A DNA stretch of 64,000 nucleotides from Methylomonas sp. MK1 (GTDB lineage: Bacteria; Pseudomonadota; Gammaproteobacteria; Methylococcales; Methylomonadaceae). This document shows positions 18,392-28,800 of the stretch, one piece after another. The notes under the pieces were generated by a model that was given only the letters and a program-made list of their open reading frames with translations, did no database searches and was not told the DNA's origin. Numbering within the stretch: position 1 is the first letter of the stretch; each line of letters starts with the position of its first letter. The stretch lies in contig NZ_AQOV01000001.1 in the NCBI RefSeq assembly GCF_000365425.1, forward strand, positions 3,410,001 to 3,474,000, in the 5' to 3' direction. The translations under genes were made by a program, and so were the position numbers.

Positions 18392-19333
18392 GTGCTTGCC
18401 CGCGGCATTTTAGCGGTTTCGCTGTTATTGGCGTCCGGTAGCGGCGTAGCGAAAAAGCTTTATAAATATCAGGATGCCCAGGGTAACTGGTATTTTACCG
18501 ATCAGGCCCCGGCATCTAATCAGCCGGTAGAAGTCAGACAACTAAAAGCCGCCAATCCTAGACGCGTTTGGCTGGAAAAAACCGCGGATGACTTGCAGCC
18601 GAGTTTTTTTGCGCTGAACGCCTATCCGGGGCCTATAGAGTTGGCAGTCGATTGGCGAGAGCGGGAAAATGTCCGCGCCAATCCGGATTTGCCGCGCCGC
18701 TTTGTCGTTGAATCCGGACAGTCCGGCAGCTTGTTTTCGCTTATTCCCAACGAAAGCGCCGGATTTTATAGTGTCAATCTGCAATACAGTTATGTGGTTG
18801 GCCGGCCGTTACCGGGCTATGTGAGCCAAACGCTTTATAAGCCACCCTTGCCCGCCGGCGCGCAGTTTCAAATTACCCAAGCTTTTAATGGACCATACAG
18901 TCATCACGATTCACAAAACCGCTATGCGGTAGACATTATGATGCCGGTTGATACGCCGATTTACGCGGCTCGCGGCGGTATCGTATTAGAAGTGGAAAAC
19001 GATTACACCGGCAATGGTACCAGCCAGGCTTTTGCCGCTAAGGCCAACAGCATCAGGATCTTGCATGAGGACGGCTCCATGGCCGTTTATGCGCATCTGG
19101 CGTTGGAAAAGGCTCAAGTCTCGCCAGGAATGCGGGTGGCCACCGGACAGTTGATCGGTTACTCCGGCAATACCGGCTTGACGACCGGGCCGCATTTGCA
19201 TTTTGCGGTGCAGATTAATCACGGTATGGAGCTGATTTCGGTACCGTTTCAATTCGCCGATGCGGAGGGGCTGGCAGTGGAGCCAAGGCTTGGTCTGTGG
19301 CTATATGGGCCTTTGCAGGTAAACGGCAATTAG
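18392..19333 (+). CDS. M23 family metallopeptidase with N-terminal DUF4124-like domain
   Basis: This 313-residue exported protein starts at GTG with a signal peptide ending near residue 20. A DUF4124-like segment follows (KLYKYQDAQGNWYFTDQAP, about 22-40), then a beta-rich middle, then a LytM/M23 peptidase domain: H-x6-YAVDIMMP (about 180-190), GGIVLEVENDYTG and the catalytic GPHLHF near the C-terminus. M23 enzymes cut peptidoglycan peptides; the HxxxD and HxH zinc ligands look intact, so it is likely active rather than an EnvC-type regulator. It follows the BamE-like lipoprotein. Its last four bases overlap the end of the convergent diguanylate cyclase gene. Confidence 0.88.
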   Translation: MLARGILAVSLLLASGSGVAKKLYKYQDAQGNWYFTDQAPASNQPVEVRQLKAANPRRVWLEKTADDLQPSFFALNAYPGPIELAVDWRERENVRANPDLPRRFVVESGQSGSLFSLIPNESAGFYSVNLQYSYVVGRPLPGYVSQTLYKPPLPAGAQFQITQAFNGPYSHHDSQNRYAVDIMMPVDTPIYAARGGIVLEVENDYTGNGTSQAFAAKANSIRILHEDGSMAVYAHLALEKAQVSPGMRVATGQLIGYSGNTGLTTGPHLHFAVQINHGMELISVPFQFADAEGLAVEPRLGLWLYGPLQVNGN

Positions 19334-21570
19334 CCTTCTGCTGCGGACCTAAAAAACCGGAAACATCCGCGACCGGCGCATTTGGCTTGATACATGGCAT
19401 TATCGGCGTTTTTCAACAGGGTATGTGCTTCCAAGCCGTCACCCGGATAAACGGCAATACCTACGCTGGAAGAGATATCCAGGGTGTGTTGTTGAATCAC
19501 AAATGGCTGATTCAAACTAGCCAAGATGTTTTCCGCTACCAATCCGGCCGCCGATTGTCTGTCTAATTGACTGAGCAAAATCACAAACTCGTCGCCACCC
19601 AAGCGCGACACGGTATCCGTTTCGCGCTTTACGCATGCTTCCAGGCGATTCGCCACTTCCTTCAACAATAAGTCGCCGACATCGTGGCCGAAGCTGTCGT
19701 TGACCGGCTTGAATTTGTCCAGATCCAGATAGAGCAAGGCCAGCAAACCGTGCTCGCGTCTGGCCTGAGCGATAGCCTGATGTAGACGGTCGATCAGCAA
19801 GGTGCGATTGGGCAGATCGGTTAGTGCGTCAAAGTGGGCCAGATGATGAATGTGTTGCTCTATGGCTTTACGTGCCGTTATGTCCATCATCGTGCCGACA
19901 TAATGAGTAATTTTGTCATCCGCGCCTTTCACGGCGCTGATGGTGAGCCATTCCGGGAATATATTGCCGTTCTTACGCCGATTCCATATTTCGCCTTGCC
20001 AGACGCCCTTGCTATCGATTGATTGCCACATCTCTGCAAAAAACAGCGCGTTGTGAATGCCGGAATTGAGTAAATTCATTTTTTGACCGACGGCTTCTGC
20101 GCTGGAGTAGCCGGTAATTTCGGTAAACGATTTATTCACCTTTAAAATCACGGCATTGGCATCGGTAATCATCATGCCCTCTTGCGATTCGAAAGCCGTA
20201 GCGGCAATCCGCAGTTCGGTGTCCAGGCGTTTACGTTCGCTAATGTTTTGCACGAAGGTAAAACTCAGTTCCAAGCCATTGTGAGCGATGTAGTGGCAGG
20301 TGAGCTCGACAGGGAAAATCGTGCCGTCCTTACGCCGATGCCGACTTTCGTGGCTGACGATTTCGCAGTCGCGCAAACGCCCCCAAATGCTCGACCAGGC
20401 ACTGGCCGGAAAGTCCGGATCGAATTCCCAAGGGCTCATACCCACCAATTCGTCCCGCGAATAGCCCAAGGACAGACACGCGTAATCATTGACGTACGTC
20501 ACCATGCCCCTGGGATCAAGACAGAAGAAAGCGGTCTTGCTTTTATCGACCATGGTTTTGGTCAGCCACAACTCGTTTTCGATCTTCTTTAGTTCGGTGA
20601 TGTCATCGTATACCCCCAATACCCCGATGGCTTCACCCAGACTGTTCCGCAGTGGCGCTTTGGAGGTTCGCAGCAGAATCTCCCGGCCATCGGGAGTGGT
20701 TTGCGGCTCTTCGTACGCCAGCTTAGGCACATTGGATTGCATTACGAGGCGGTCATCGGCACGGTAGATTTCCGCCTGATCCCGCCAGGACAATTGGCTA
20801 TCGACTTTGCCGACAATGTCTTCAGCCCTGGCCAAGCCGCAATCTCCAGCAAACTGGGAGTTACAGCCGAGATAGCGCGATTGCGGATCTTTCCAAAACA
20901 CCCGCGTGGGTATGGTTTCGATCACCGACTGCAACAGGCTACGCGACTCGGCGAGCGCGTTCATTGCTGCGATGCGTTTGGAAATATCGTAGAGCAACAC
21001 CAACTGCATTTTATGATCGGCTCCACCTATACGTGTGGCGGTGGCCATTACGTGTTTGGTCAGACCGTTTTTGCAGCGGATTTTGATTTCCAGGGGCTGA
21101 AATTCAAGGTCGTCATTTTCGAAGCGCTTTTGCCATTCCGCGCTGATCGTTTCACGGTAAACAGGATCGGGGAAGGCCTGTAGTCGCCATGCGGATAGGT
21201 TAGGAATATCCCGGAGCTCGTAGCCGAAGACCTTGGTAAACTCCGGATTCAGCATTTGCAGATTGCGCTTGTCGTCGAATAGTGCCAGCGGAATGGGCAG
21301 TGCGGTGACGATAGTACTCAACTGGCTATTATCGTCGTTCAAACTGCTCAGTTGATCTAAAAAGACAATAATCATGGCGCAGATCAACGAGGCGACAAGC
21401 AGCGATGCGACCAAGCCGGTGAGTAGATAATCGAAGCTGATTTCGCCTTTCAGCAGCAAATCCATCATCGCCACAATCGATTCGGTGAGCACTGTCGCCA
21501 GAACCACCGAAATCAGCCAAAGCTGGTATTTATTGATACGCTGTAAACGGCTGAGAAGGATGTATTTCAA
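19330..21570 (-). CDS. membrane diguanylate cyclase with four PAS domains
   Basis: The 746-residue protein has two membrane helices (about 18-38 and 48-70), then four PAS domains (about 80-205, 205-330, 330-455 and 455-575), then a GGDEF domain. The active motif GGDEF is intact, and RETD five residues upstream forms an inhibitory c-di-GMP site, so the enzyme should make c-di-GMP with product feedback. No EAL domain follows; the protein ends soon after GGDEF. The start appears to be TTG at 21570, with a weak ribosome binding site, so the exact N-terminus is uncertain. A c-di-GMP enzyme near a LapA-type protein is suggestive, but 3 kb separates them. Confidence 0.92.
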   Translation of the reverse strand: MKYILLSRLQRINKYQLWLISVVLATVLTESIVAMMDLLLKGEISFDYLLTGLVASLLVASLICAMIIVFLDQLSSLNDDNSQLSTIVTALPIPLALFDDKRNLQMLNPEFTKVFGYELRDIPNLSAWRLQAFPDPVYRETISAEWQKRFENDDLEFQPLEIKIRCKNGLTKHVMATATRIGGADHKMQLVLLYDISKRIAAMNALAESRSLLQSVIETIPTRVFWKDPQSRYLGCNSQFAGDCGLARAEDIVGKVDSQLSWRDQAEIYRADDRLVMQSNVPKLAYEEPQTTPDGREILLRTSKAPLRNSLGEAIGVLGVYDDITELKKIENELWLTKTMVDKSKTAFFCLDPRGMVTYVNDYACLSLGYSRDELVGMSPWEFDPDFPASAWSSIWGRLRDCEIVSHESRHRRKDGTIFPVELTCHYIAHNGLELSFTFVQNISERKRLDTELRIAATAFESQEGMMITDANAVILKVNKSFTEITGYSSAEAVGQKMNLLNSGIHNALFFAEMWQSIDSKGVWQGEIWNRRKNGNIFPEWLTISAVKGADDKITHYVGTMMDITARKAIEQHIHHLAHFDALTDLPNRTLLIDRLHQAIAQARREHGLLALLYLDLDKFKPVNDSFGHDVGDLLLKEVANRLEACVKRETDTVSRLGGDEFVILLSQLDRQSAAGLVAENILASLNQPFVIQQHTLDISSSVGIAVYPGDGLEAHTLLKNADNAMYQAKCAGRGCFRFFRSAAEG

Positions 21571-21713
21571 ACTAGGCTTTAGGTACTTATTCGGCTGAAA
21601 AGCTCGGCCATTTACGAGATTATTTGTACGCTAAAGCTTACATGCTTGTAAGCTTGTTGCAAAATTTTTCGGGAATTTTTCCTTTTTTTAGTCTATGGCT
21701 ATGCAAATGGCGG

Positions 21714-22913
21714 TCAATGATCAGCTTTACCTCTACGCTGAGTGACGAGGATGAATAAGGCAATCAAGCAAAATCCGGCTCCGGCATAAAATGTAAATTC
21801 GGCGCCGTAGCTATCCCACAGCAAACCCGCCATGACGCTAGCCAACAACATGGCGATACCGCCGACCAGATTGAAAAACCCGTAAGCGGTGCCGCGCAGG
21901 TCGGCCGGCGAAGTATCGGCGACCATTTTTGCCAGCAAGCCTTGGGTCATGCCCATGTGTACCCCCCAAAGTCCCACGCCGGCCAGCACGATTCGCCAGT
22001 CGGCGCTACTAGCCAGCACCAAGTCGGCGGCGATTAGCACGACCAGTCCCCAGCCCAGCAATTTGCGATGCGATACGCTGTCGGACAGGCGGCCGAATGG
22101 GTAGGCCGTGGCCGAATAAACGATATTCATCGCCACCATTGCCAAGGGTAACAGCGCAATTGGAATACCGCTTTGTTGTGCGCGCAGCACCAAAAATGCC
22201 TCGCTGAAACGCGCCAGCGTGAACACCGCGCCGATAATCACTACCCGCCAATAGCCGGCATGCAAGCGTTGCAGATTGGCGCGTTTGATCGGATTACCGT
22301 GTTGCGAACGCTGTATATGCTTGGGTTCCCGTACGCCAAACAGCAACATCATGACCGATAACAGGCCAGGAATAACCGCCACCCAAAATACCGCCCGAAA
22401 ATCATTAGCCCACAGCAGCATTAGCGCCACGGCCAGCAATGGCCCGAGGAATGACCCTACCGTGTCCAGCGATTGCCGTAGGCCAAAGGCCGCGCCGCGA
22501 ATTTCCGGCGGGGTAATGTCGGCGACCAGCGCGTCGCGCGGGGCGCCGCGTATGCCCTTGCCGACCCGGTCCAGCAAGCGCGCCGTCAGGACCATACCGC
22601 TGCTGCCGGCAATCGCAAACAAAGGCTTGGTCAAGGCTCCCAGGCTATAGCCGATCAAAGCCAAGCTTTTGCGCTTGCCCAGATAATCGCTGAGCACGCC
22701 GGAAAATACCTTTACGATCAGCGCGGTCGCTTCCGCAGCGCCTTCGATCAAACCGATACTTAAGCTGCTGGCATGCAAAGTGGTGAGCATGAATATCGGC
22801 AGCAGGCTGTGGATCATTTCCGAGGAAATATCCATCAACATACTCACAAAGCCCAATGCCCAAACGCTTTTGGGGATTTGTCGCCAGATGGGTTTTGCGC
22901 CGGAGTGCGTCAT
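21714..22913 (-). CDS. MFS transporter
   Basis: A 399-residue major facilitator protein with about 12 membrane helices. The loop motif GVLSDYLGKRKSLALIGY (between helices 2 and 3) and the motif DRVGKGIRGAPRDALVAD are typical of a subfamily often annotated as drug or metal-resistance efflux. The open frame extends upstream to 23072, but the first 53 codons look non-coding and would overlap the divergent hydrolase gene's promoter; MTHSGAKP at 22913 is the sensible start. Substrate unknown. It is divergently arranged with the dienelactone hydrolase gene. Confidence 0.88.
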   Translation of the reverse strand: MTHSGAKPIWRQIPKSVWALGFVSMLMDISSEMIHSLLPIFMLTTLHASSLSIGLIEGAAEATALIVKVFSGVLSDYLGKRKSLALIGYSLGALTKPLFAIAGSSGMVLTARLLDRVGKGIRGAPRDALVADITPPEIRGAAFGLRQSLDTVGSFLGPLLAVALMLLWANDFRAVFWVAVIPGLLSVMMLLFGVREPKHIQRSQHGNPIKRANLQRLHAGYWRVVIIGAVFTLARFSEAFLVLRAQQSGIPIALLPLAMVAMNIVYSATAYPFGRLSDSVSHRKLLGWGLVVLIAADLVLASSADWRIVLAGVGLWGVHMGMTQGLLAKMVADTSPADLRGTAYGFFNLVGGIAMLLASVMAGLLWDSYGAEFTFYAGAGFCLIALFILVTQRRGKADH

Positions 22914-23070
22914 GGAATTTAATTTTGCCGTTCGTTTATAGGAAATCAGTGCGTCTAGTTTGCTGTAAAACACGCTGCAAAGGTGGAATTTTATCGTCGC
23001 AAGGTCAGAGAGATTGACAATGCCCGTTAGCGATGTAAACGTAAGGCCATTTTTTGAACGGGAGGTTTTC

Positions 23071-23856
23071 ATGATGCGCGGCTTATTCTTTTTGGCTTTA
23101 TTGTTCAGTTCCGGTTTGCAAGCGGCATTGCAGGAACAAACCGTCAGTTATACCGCCGGCGATACCACGCTGAAGGGCTATCTGGTATGGGACGATGCAA
23201 AGGGCGAAAAACAGCCCGGCGTGTTGGTGGTTCACGAATGGTGGGGCTTGAACGACTATGCCCGGCAGCGCGCCAAGATGTTGGCTGAACTGGGCTATAC
23301 CGCGCTGGCGGTCGATATGTACGGCGACGGCAAATCCAGCGAGCATGCCGCCGAAGCCTCAACCTTCGTGAACAGCGTCGTGGAGCGGGCCGGCGTTTCG
23401 CAACTGCGTTTTACGGCGGCTTTAGCCTTTTTGCAAAAACAAGCCAGTGTCGAGAAGGGCAAGATTGCGGCTATAGGCTATTGTTTCGGCGGCGCGACAG
23501 TCTTGAATATGGCGCGGCTGGGTACCGATCTGGCGGCGGTGGTGAGCTTTCACGGCAATCTGGCAACGCAAACCCCGGCGCGGGCCGGGCAGGTGAAGGC
23601 GCGGGTATTGGTGTTGAACGGCGCGGCCGACGAATTCGTCAGTGCCGATAGCATTACGGCTTTTGAAAAAGAAATGACCCAAGCTGGTGTGGATTATCGT
23701 TTTGTCAACTATCCCGGCGTGCGCCACGGTTTCAGCAATCCCGATGCAGACAGGTTGGGCAAAGCCAACAATTTACCTATTGCTTACAATGCCGACGCGG
23801 ATAAACAATCCTGGGAAGCCATGCAGCAGCTGTTTCGCGAAGTTTTCAAGCAATAG
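23071..23856 (+). CDS. secreted dienelactone hydrolase family protein
   Basis: This 261-residue alpha/beta hydrolase has a signal peptide (MMRGLFFLALLFSSGLQA). The catalytic Cys is in GYCFGG, the His in RHGF and the conserved Glu in HEWWG, matching the dienelactone hydrolase triad. Natural substrates of the periplasmic members are mostly unknown. GGAGG at 23061-23065 fixes the start at the ATG at 23071 (or the next codon, also ATG), rather than an upstream ATG at 23014. Its stop directly abuts the stop of the convergent TetR gene. Confidence 0.9.
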   Translation: MMRGLFFLALLFSSGLQAALQEQTVSYTAGDTTLKGYLVWDDAKGEKQPGVLVVHEWWGLNDYARQRAKMLAELGYTALAVDMYGDGKSSEHAAEASTFVNSVVERAGVSQLRFTAALAFLQKQASVEKGKIAAIGYCFGGATVLNMARLGTDLAAVVSFHGNLATQTPARAGQVKARVLVLNGAADEFVSADSITAFEKEMTQAGVDYRFVNYPGVRHGFSNPDADRLGKANNLPIAYNADADKQSWEAMQQLFREVFKQ

Positions 23857-24552
23857 CTAGTCTTGATTCAAATCGCCGGCAGTCGGCGCGTAGGCTCTGA
23901 TAAACACGCTGACGGCACGTTCGACTGTCGCTTTAACTTCTTTGGCTTTCAATTCCCGGCGGGCGTTGAACAAGCCCGATTCGTACACTTCCGATTCCAG
24001 TAGGCCGCGAAAATGCGCGGCCGCCACATTAGGATCGGCACGCCGCAACTGGCCGGCATTCATTGCTTGTTCGAAAAATTGCGCGGTAAATTGCATGCCT
24101 TTGGCGGGGCCGTTTTCGAAAAACAGGCGGCCGGCTTCCGGCTGATTGGCGGCTGCGGCGATCAACATGCGCCGGGCCGCCAAGCTTTTTAAGGTCAGAA
24201 AATTACTCATCACACCTTCGCCGAAACGTTGCAAAGTTGCCGTCAAGTTGTCGGAAGGTTGCAATAGCGCCAGGACCTGGTTGACCTGGTCTGGCAGCGT
24301 ATCAAGAGGCGCACTGCCGTTGTTCGGCATCAGCAACGAAAATAATTGCTCACTGTGGTGATCTGCGGAACGCCGCGCCAATTCCAGGAACAGCTGTTCC
24401 TTGGAGCTGAAATAGTTATACAGCGTGGCCTTGGAGTGGCCGGCGGTAGCGGCGATTTCTGCCATGGTCGCTTGTTCGAAACCGACTTTTTCAAACATGA
24501 TTTTTGCTGCATCCAGAATGGCTTGGCAACGTTCTCCACTTTTCTTTCTCAT
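23857..24552 (-). CDS. TetR family transcriptional regulator
   Basis: A 231-residue repressor with an N-terminal helix-turn-helix (about residues 10-55, FEQATMAEIAATAGHSKATLYNYF in two halves) and a C-terminal ligand domain of the AcrR-like C-terminal type. GGGAGG eight bases before the ATG at 24552 shows that this, not the ATG at 24570, is the start. It is divergent from an RND adaptor-pump pair 136 bases away and most likely represses that operon in response to a substrate of the pump. The intergenic region contains imperfect palindromes, for example AACC-CGAT-GGTT at 24619-24630. Confidence 0.92.
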   Translation of the reverse strand: MRKKSGERCQAILDAAKIMFEKVGFEQATMAEIAATAGHSKATLYNYFSSKEQLFLELARRSADHHSEQLFSLLMPNNGSAPLDTLPDQVNQVLALLQPSDNLTATLQRFGEGVMSNFLTLKSLAARRMLIAAAANQPEAGRLFFENGPAKGMQFTAQFFEQAMNAGQLRRADPNVAAAHFRGLLESEVYESGLFNARRELKAKEVKATVERAVSVFIRAYAPTAGDLNQD

Positions 24553-24688
24553 GGAACCTCCCTTATTCAAACGTGTCGGCTGAGTTTCGAGCGATAGGCC
24601 ATTGTTTGGCTTATTCTAAACCCGATGGTTCAGTTTTAAATTGTCGTATAGACTTGGAGCTGAGTAATGTTTGCCGAGATTTTTCGTC

Positions 24689-25858
24689 ATGATGACACAC
24701 CTAACGCGTTCTATTAGCTTTTATACCCTTCATTCCCAGCGCGGTATGGCACGCGGCTCATTACTTATCGGGATTTTTACCGTACTGGCATGCTGTGCGA
24801 TGCTTATAGTTTGGTTGTTAAGGCTGGAAAGTCCAGGCGCTTCCGCTCCGGGGAAAGCAGTGCCGGCGCTAACGGTGACGCGGGCAATGCCGCAATGGCG
24901 GCAATGGCCGACAACCATAGAGGCTTCCGGCGCGATTGCGGCCTGGCAAGAGGCTGTCATCGGTGCGCAGCAGACCGGATTACGGTTAATCGAAGTCAAT
25001 GTCAATGTCGGCGATCAGGTAAAACGCGGTCAACTACTGGCCCGCTTCGATGCTGATATGCTGCGCGCCGATCTGGCGCAATTGCAGGCCAATCTGGCAC
25101 AGGCACGGGCCACCGCCGCGCAAGCCGAAACCAACAAACAACGCGTGCTGAAACTAAAAAATGCTGCAACGCTCAGTCAACAGGAGGTGTTGCGTTACGA
25201 AACCGAAGCGGAAACCTCTCGAATTCAGGTCGATGCCATCAAGGCCCAGTTGGCAGCTAAGCAGTTGCAACTAAGCTATGCCGAGGTGCGGGCGCCGGAC
25301 GACGGCGCGATTAGCGCGCGAATGGCAACCCTGGGCGCAGTGGCCGGCAGCGGGCAGGAATTGTTTCGGTTAATTCGGCAAAATCGTTTGGAATGGCGCG
25401 GTGAATTGACTGCCGGGCAAATCGCGCAAATCCAGACAGGGCAATCGATTCAACTCATTTTGCCGGACGGCAGCGTTGCCCAAGCCAAGGTGCGGCAACT
25501 GGCGCCGGCCATGGACGAGCAGTCGCGTCTGGGCGTTATGTACGCCGATATCCTGCCAGGCAGCCAGGCGCGGGCCGGGATGTATGCCAATGGCCGAATC
25601 GAATTAAATCAACGTCCGGCACTAGTGGTGCCGGCCGCCGGCGTGGTTATCCGCGACGGACGCAGTTATGTGCTGAAGCTGCACAGCGATGCCGATACCT
25701 CGCCGGTTAGCTTACAGTCAGTCGCTACCGGCCGGCGGCAGGGCGTGGAAATCGAAATTGTCCAAGGCTTGAACGAAACGGATCGGGTGGTGGTAGAGGG
25801 CGCCGGTTTTCTCAACGATGGCGATCTCGTGCACATCGCGCCGGCGAGGGTGGATTGA
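24689..25858 (+). CDS. RND efflux periplasmic adaptor subunit
   Basis: The membrane-fusion protein of a tripartite efflux system, 389 residues. A membrane anchor lies near residues 25-45, followed by the barrel-sandwich lipoyl-like halves (VNVNVGDQVKRGQLLARFD and LSYAEVRAPDDGAI), an alpha-helical hairpin between them rich in Ala and Gln, and the beta-barrel and membrane-proximal domains. The start is uncertain: 24689 (ATG) is chosen over an upstream TTG at 24671, and ATG at 24746 is also possible. It overlaps the pump gene as TGATG. No outer-membrane TolC-like gene is next to the pair. Confidence 0.9.
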   Translation: MMTHLTRSISFYTLHSQRGMARGSLLIGIFTVLACCAMLIVWLLRLESPGASAPGKAVPALTVTRAMPQWRQWPTTIEASGAIAAWQEAVIGAQQTGLRLIEVNVNVGDQVKRGQLLARFDADMLRADLAQLQANLAQARATAAQAETNKQRVLKLKNAATLSQQEVLRYETEAETSRIQVDAIKAQLAAKQLQLSYAEVRAPDDGAISARMATLGAVAGSGQELFRLIRQNRLEWRGELTAGQIAQIQTGQSIQLILPDGSVAQAKVRQLAPAMDEQSRLGVMYADILPGSQARAGMYANGRIELNQRPALVVPAAGVVIRDGRSYVLKLHSDADTSPVSLQSVATGRRQGVEIEIVQGLNETDRVVVEGAGFLNDGDLVHIAPARVD

Positions 25859-28800
25859 TGAGTTTTGCCTCTTGGTCGATTCGCAACCCCATTCCATCGA
25901 TTTTACTGTTTATCTTGCTGTCACTGGCCGGACTGCGCGGTTTACAACAGCTATCCATACAGAGCTTGCCGGATCTGGATTTACCCAGCGTTATCGTTAA
26001 GCTTAGTCAACCGGGCGCGGCGCCTGCACAGCTGGAAACCGAAGTGGCGCGCAAAGTCGAGGATTCGATTGCCACATTGTCCGGTTTGAAACATATCCGC
26101 ACCTCGATTACCGATGGCTTGGTGCAAATTAATGTCGAATTTATCCTGGAAAAAAAGCTTTCCGATGCCTTGATAGAAACCAAGGACGCGGTGGACCGGG
26201 TGCGCTCGGATTTGCCGAGCAGCGTGCTGCAACCCAGTATCAGTGCGGTGACAGTGGGCGGTGCGCCGATTTTGACCTATGCGATTGCCTCGACCAAGCT
26301 GGACGAGGAAGCCTTGTCCTGGCGGGTGGACGATAATGTCAGCAAGGTCATGTTGGGCGTGGCCGGCGTAGGTCGCTTCGAACGCTTGGGCGGTGTGCAG
26401 CGGGAAATACAATTGGAAGTCGACCCGGTGAGGCTGGCGTCGCTGGGGGTTACCGCGACTGATGTCTCCCGAGCCTTGAAACAGGTACAGCAGGAATCTT
26501 CCGGCGGTCGGGGTAATTTGGGTTTGGCGGAGCAATCCGTGCGCACGCTGGCCACGGTGCGGCAGGCCGACGAATTGGCGGCTTTGCCCGTGGCAATTGC
26601 CGGTGGCCGCGAGGTGCGATTGGATCAAATCGCCACCGTTCGCGACACCGTTGCCGAGCGTACGCAATTGGCAGCCTTGGACGGCAAGCCGTTGATCGGT
26701 TTCAACATCTACAGGGCCAAGGGGTTTGACGAAACCCGCATCGCTAATGATGTGGAACAGGCCTTGGCGCGGATGCGGGAAGCCGATCCGTCCCTGAGTT
26801 TTACCCTGATTTCCGGTTCGGTAGCGTATTCGCAAGAGCAGTATGAAGGCTCGATGATGATGCTCTACGAAGGGGCGCTGTTGGCGGTGCTGGTGGTATG
26901 GTGGTTCTTGCGCGATTGGCGGGCGACTTTGGTGTCGGCTTCGGCCCTGCCTTTGTCGATTCTGCCCACCTTTGCGGTGATGCATTGGCTGGGGTTTTCC
27001 TTGAATATGCTGACCATGCTGGCTTTGGCTATCGTGGTCGGGATCTTGGTGGACGATGCGATCGTGGAAATCGAAAACATCGCCCGGCACGTGCGGATGG
27101 GTAAAAGCATCCGTCAGGCTGCCGCCGAGGCGGTTGATGAAATCGCGCTGGCGGTCATCGCCACCACCTTGACGCTGGTGGTGGTGTTTATGCCTACCGC
27201 GCTGATGAGCGGGGTATCGGGATTGTTTTTCCGGCAGTTCGGTTGGACGGCCGTGGTGGCGGTGCTGGCGTCCTTGCTGGTGGCGCGCTTGCTGACGCCG
27301 ATGTTGGCAGCGTATTTACTCACCGAAGCTCATCATCCGGCCAGCATCGATGGTAGATTGATGCCCATTTATCTGAGTGCCGTGCAGTGGACATTGCGTC
27401 ATCGCCAGGCCACGATGCTGCTCTCTACGCTGTTTTTTATCGGTGCTGGCTTATTGCTGCCCTTGATCCCGGCCGGTTTCGTACCACCCGCTGATCGCGG
27501 CTATACCACGGTGCAACTCGAGTTGCCGCCGGGCAGTTCGATAAACGATGCCGATCGAATTGCCGAAGCGGCGAGAACTGTTCTGCAAGCGCTGGCAGGT
27601 GTCGAGCACATTTTTACCGCGGTCGGCAGTAGTCAAATAGTCGGTGGCGGCGTGACCAGGCCGGGCGAACAACGCAAGGGGGCGCTGACCTTAACCTTGA
27701 GCGAGCGCGGGCAGCGGCCGCATCAATCGCAGATTGAACAGGCGGTGCGAACGGTATTGCGCGAAGTGCCCGGCGCCCGCTTTTCCATTGGCATTGGTGG
27801 CCCTGGCGAGAAAATGTCTTTGATACTGTCCAGCGATAATGCGGCGGCTTTAAAAGCCAGTGCGCAGGCATTGGAGCGCGATTTGCGTACCGTGGGTACC
27901 TTAAGCAGCATCAGCTCCACCGCGAGCCTGGAACGGCCGGAGATTGCGATTCGGCCGGACTGGCAGCGCGCTGCCGAACTAGGCGTGACGGCCGAACTGA
28001 TCGGTGAAACGGTGCGCATTGCCACCAGCGGCGATTTCGATGCCCAACTGGCCAAGCTGAATCTGGATAACCGCCAACTCGCGATTCGGGTAAGGATAGC
28101 CGATACCGCGCGGCAGGATTTACAGGTGCTGGCCAATCTAAGGGTTAGGGCCGGGGATAAGCTGGTGCCGCTATCCAGTGTGGCTGAGTTGTCGCTGGCT
28201 AGCGGCTCAGCGCAGGTGGACAGGTACGACCGGCGGCGTTATGTCACCGTCAACGCGGAATTGGGGGGTATGTCCCTGGGTGAGGCGCTGGCCGCCGCCA
28301 AGACTTTGCCGGCAGTGACGAATATGCCGTCCAGCGTTAAATTGATTCGTACCGGCGATGCGGAAATTATGGCAGAACTGGTTAGCAGTTTTGGTATGGC
28401 GATGCTGACCGGCTTATTGTGCGTGTTTTGCGTGTTGGTGCTGCTATTCAAGGATTTCTTTCAACCCCTGACCATCCTGTCGGCGATACCCTTGTCGATG
28501 GGTGGCGCGTTTATCGCCTTATTGCTGACCGGCGGCGAGTTGAATATTCCGTCGATGATAGGCTTGATCATGTTGATGGGCATCGTCACCAAAAACTCGA
28601 TCTTGTTGGTGGAATATGCTTTGCTGGCGATGCGTGAACACGGCCTAAGTCGGCACGAGGCTTTATTGGATGCCTGTCATAAACGCGCCCGGCCGATTGT
28701 CATGACCACGGTGGCAATGATTGCCGGCATGTTGCCGATTGCGTTGGGTTGGGGAGCAGATGCGAGCTTTCGTCAGCCGATGGCGGTGGCGGTGATCGGC

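Noticed and set aside
25981..27090. 369-codon minus-strand frame inside the RND pump gene
   Set aside because: Rich in Gln, His and Arg as antisense of high-GC coding sequence often is; fully inside a conserved gene.
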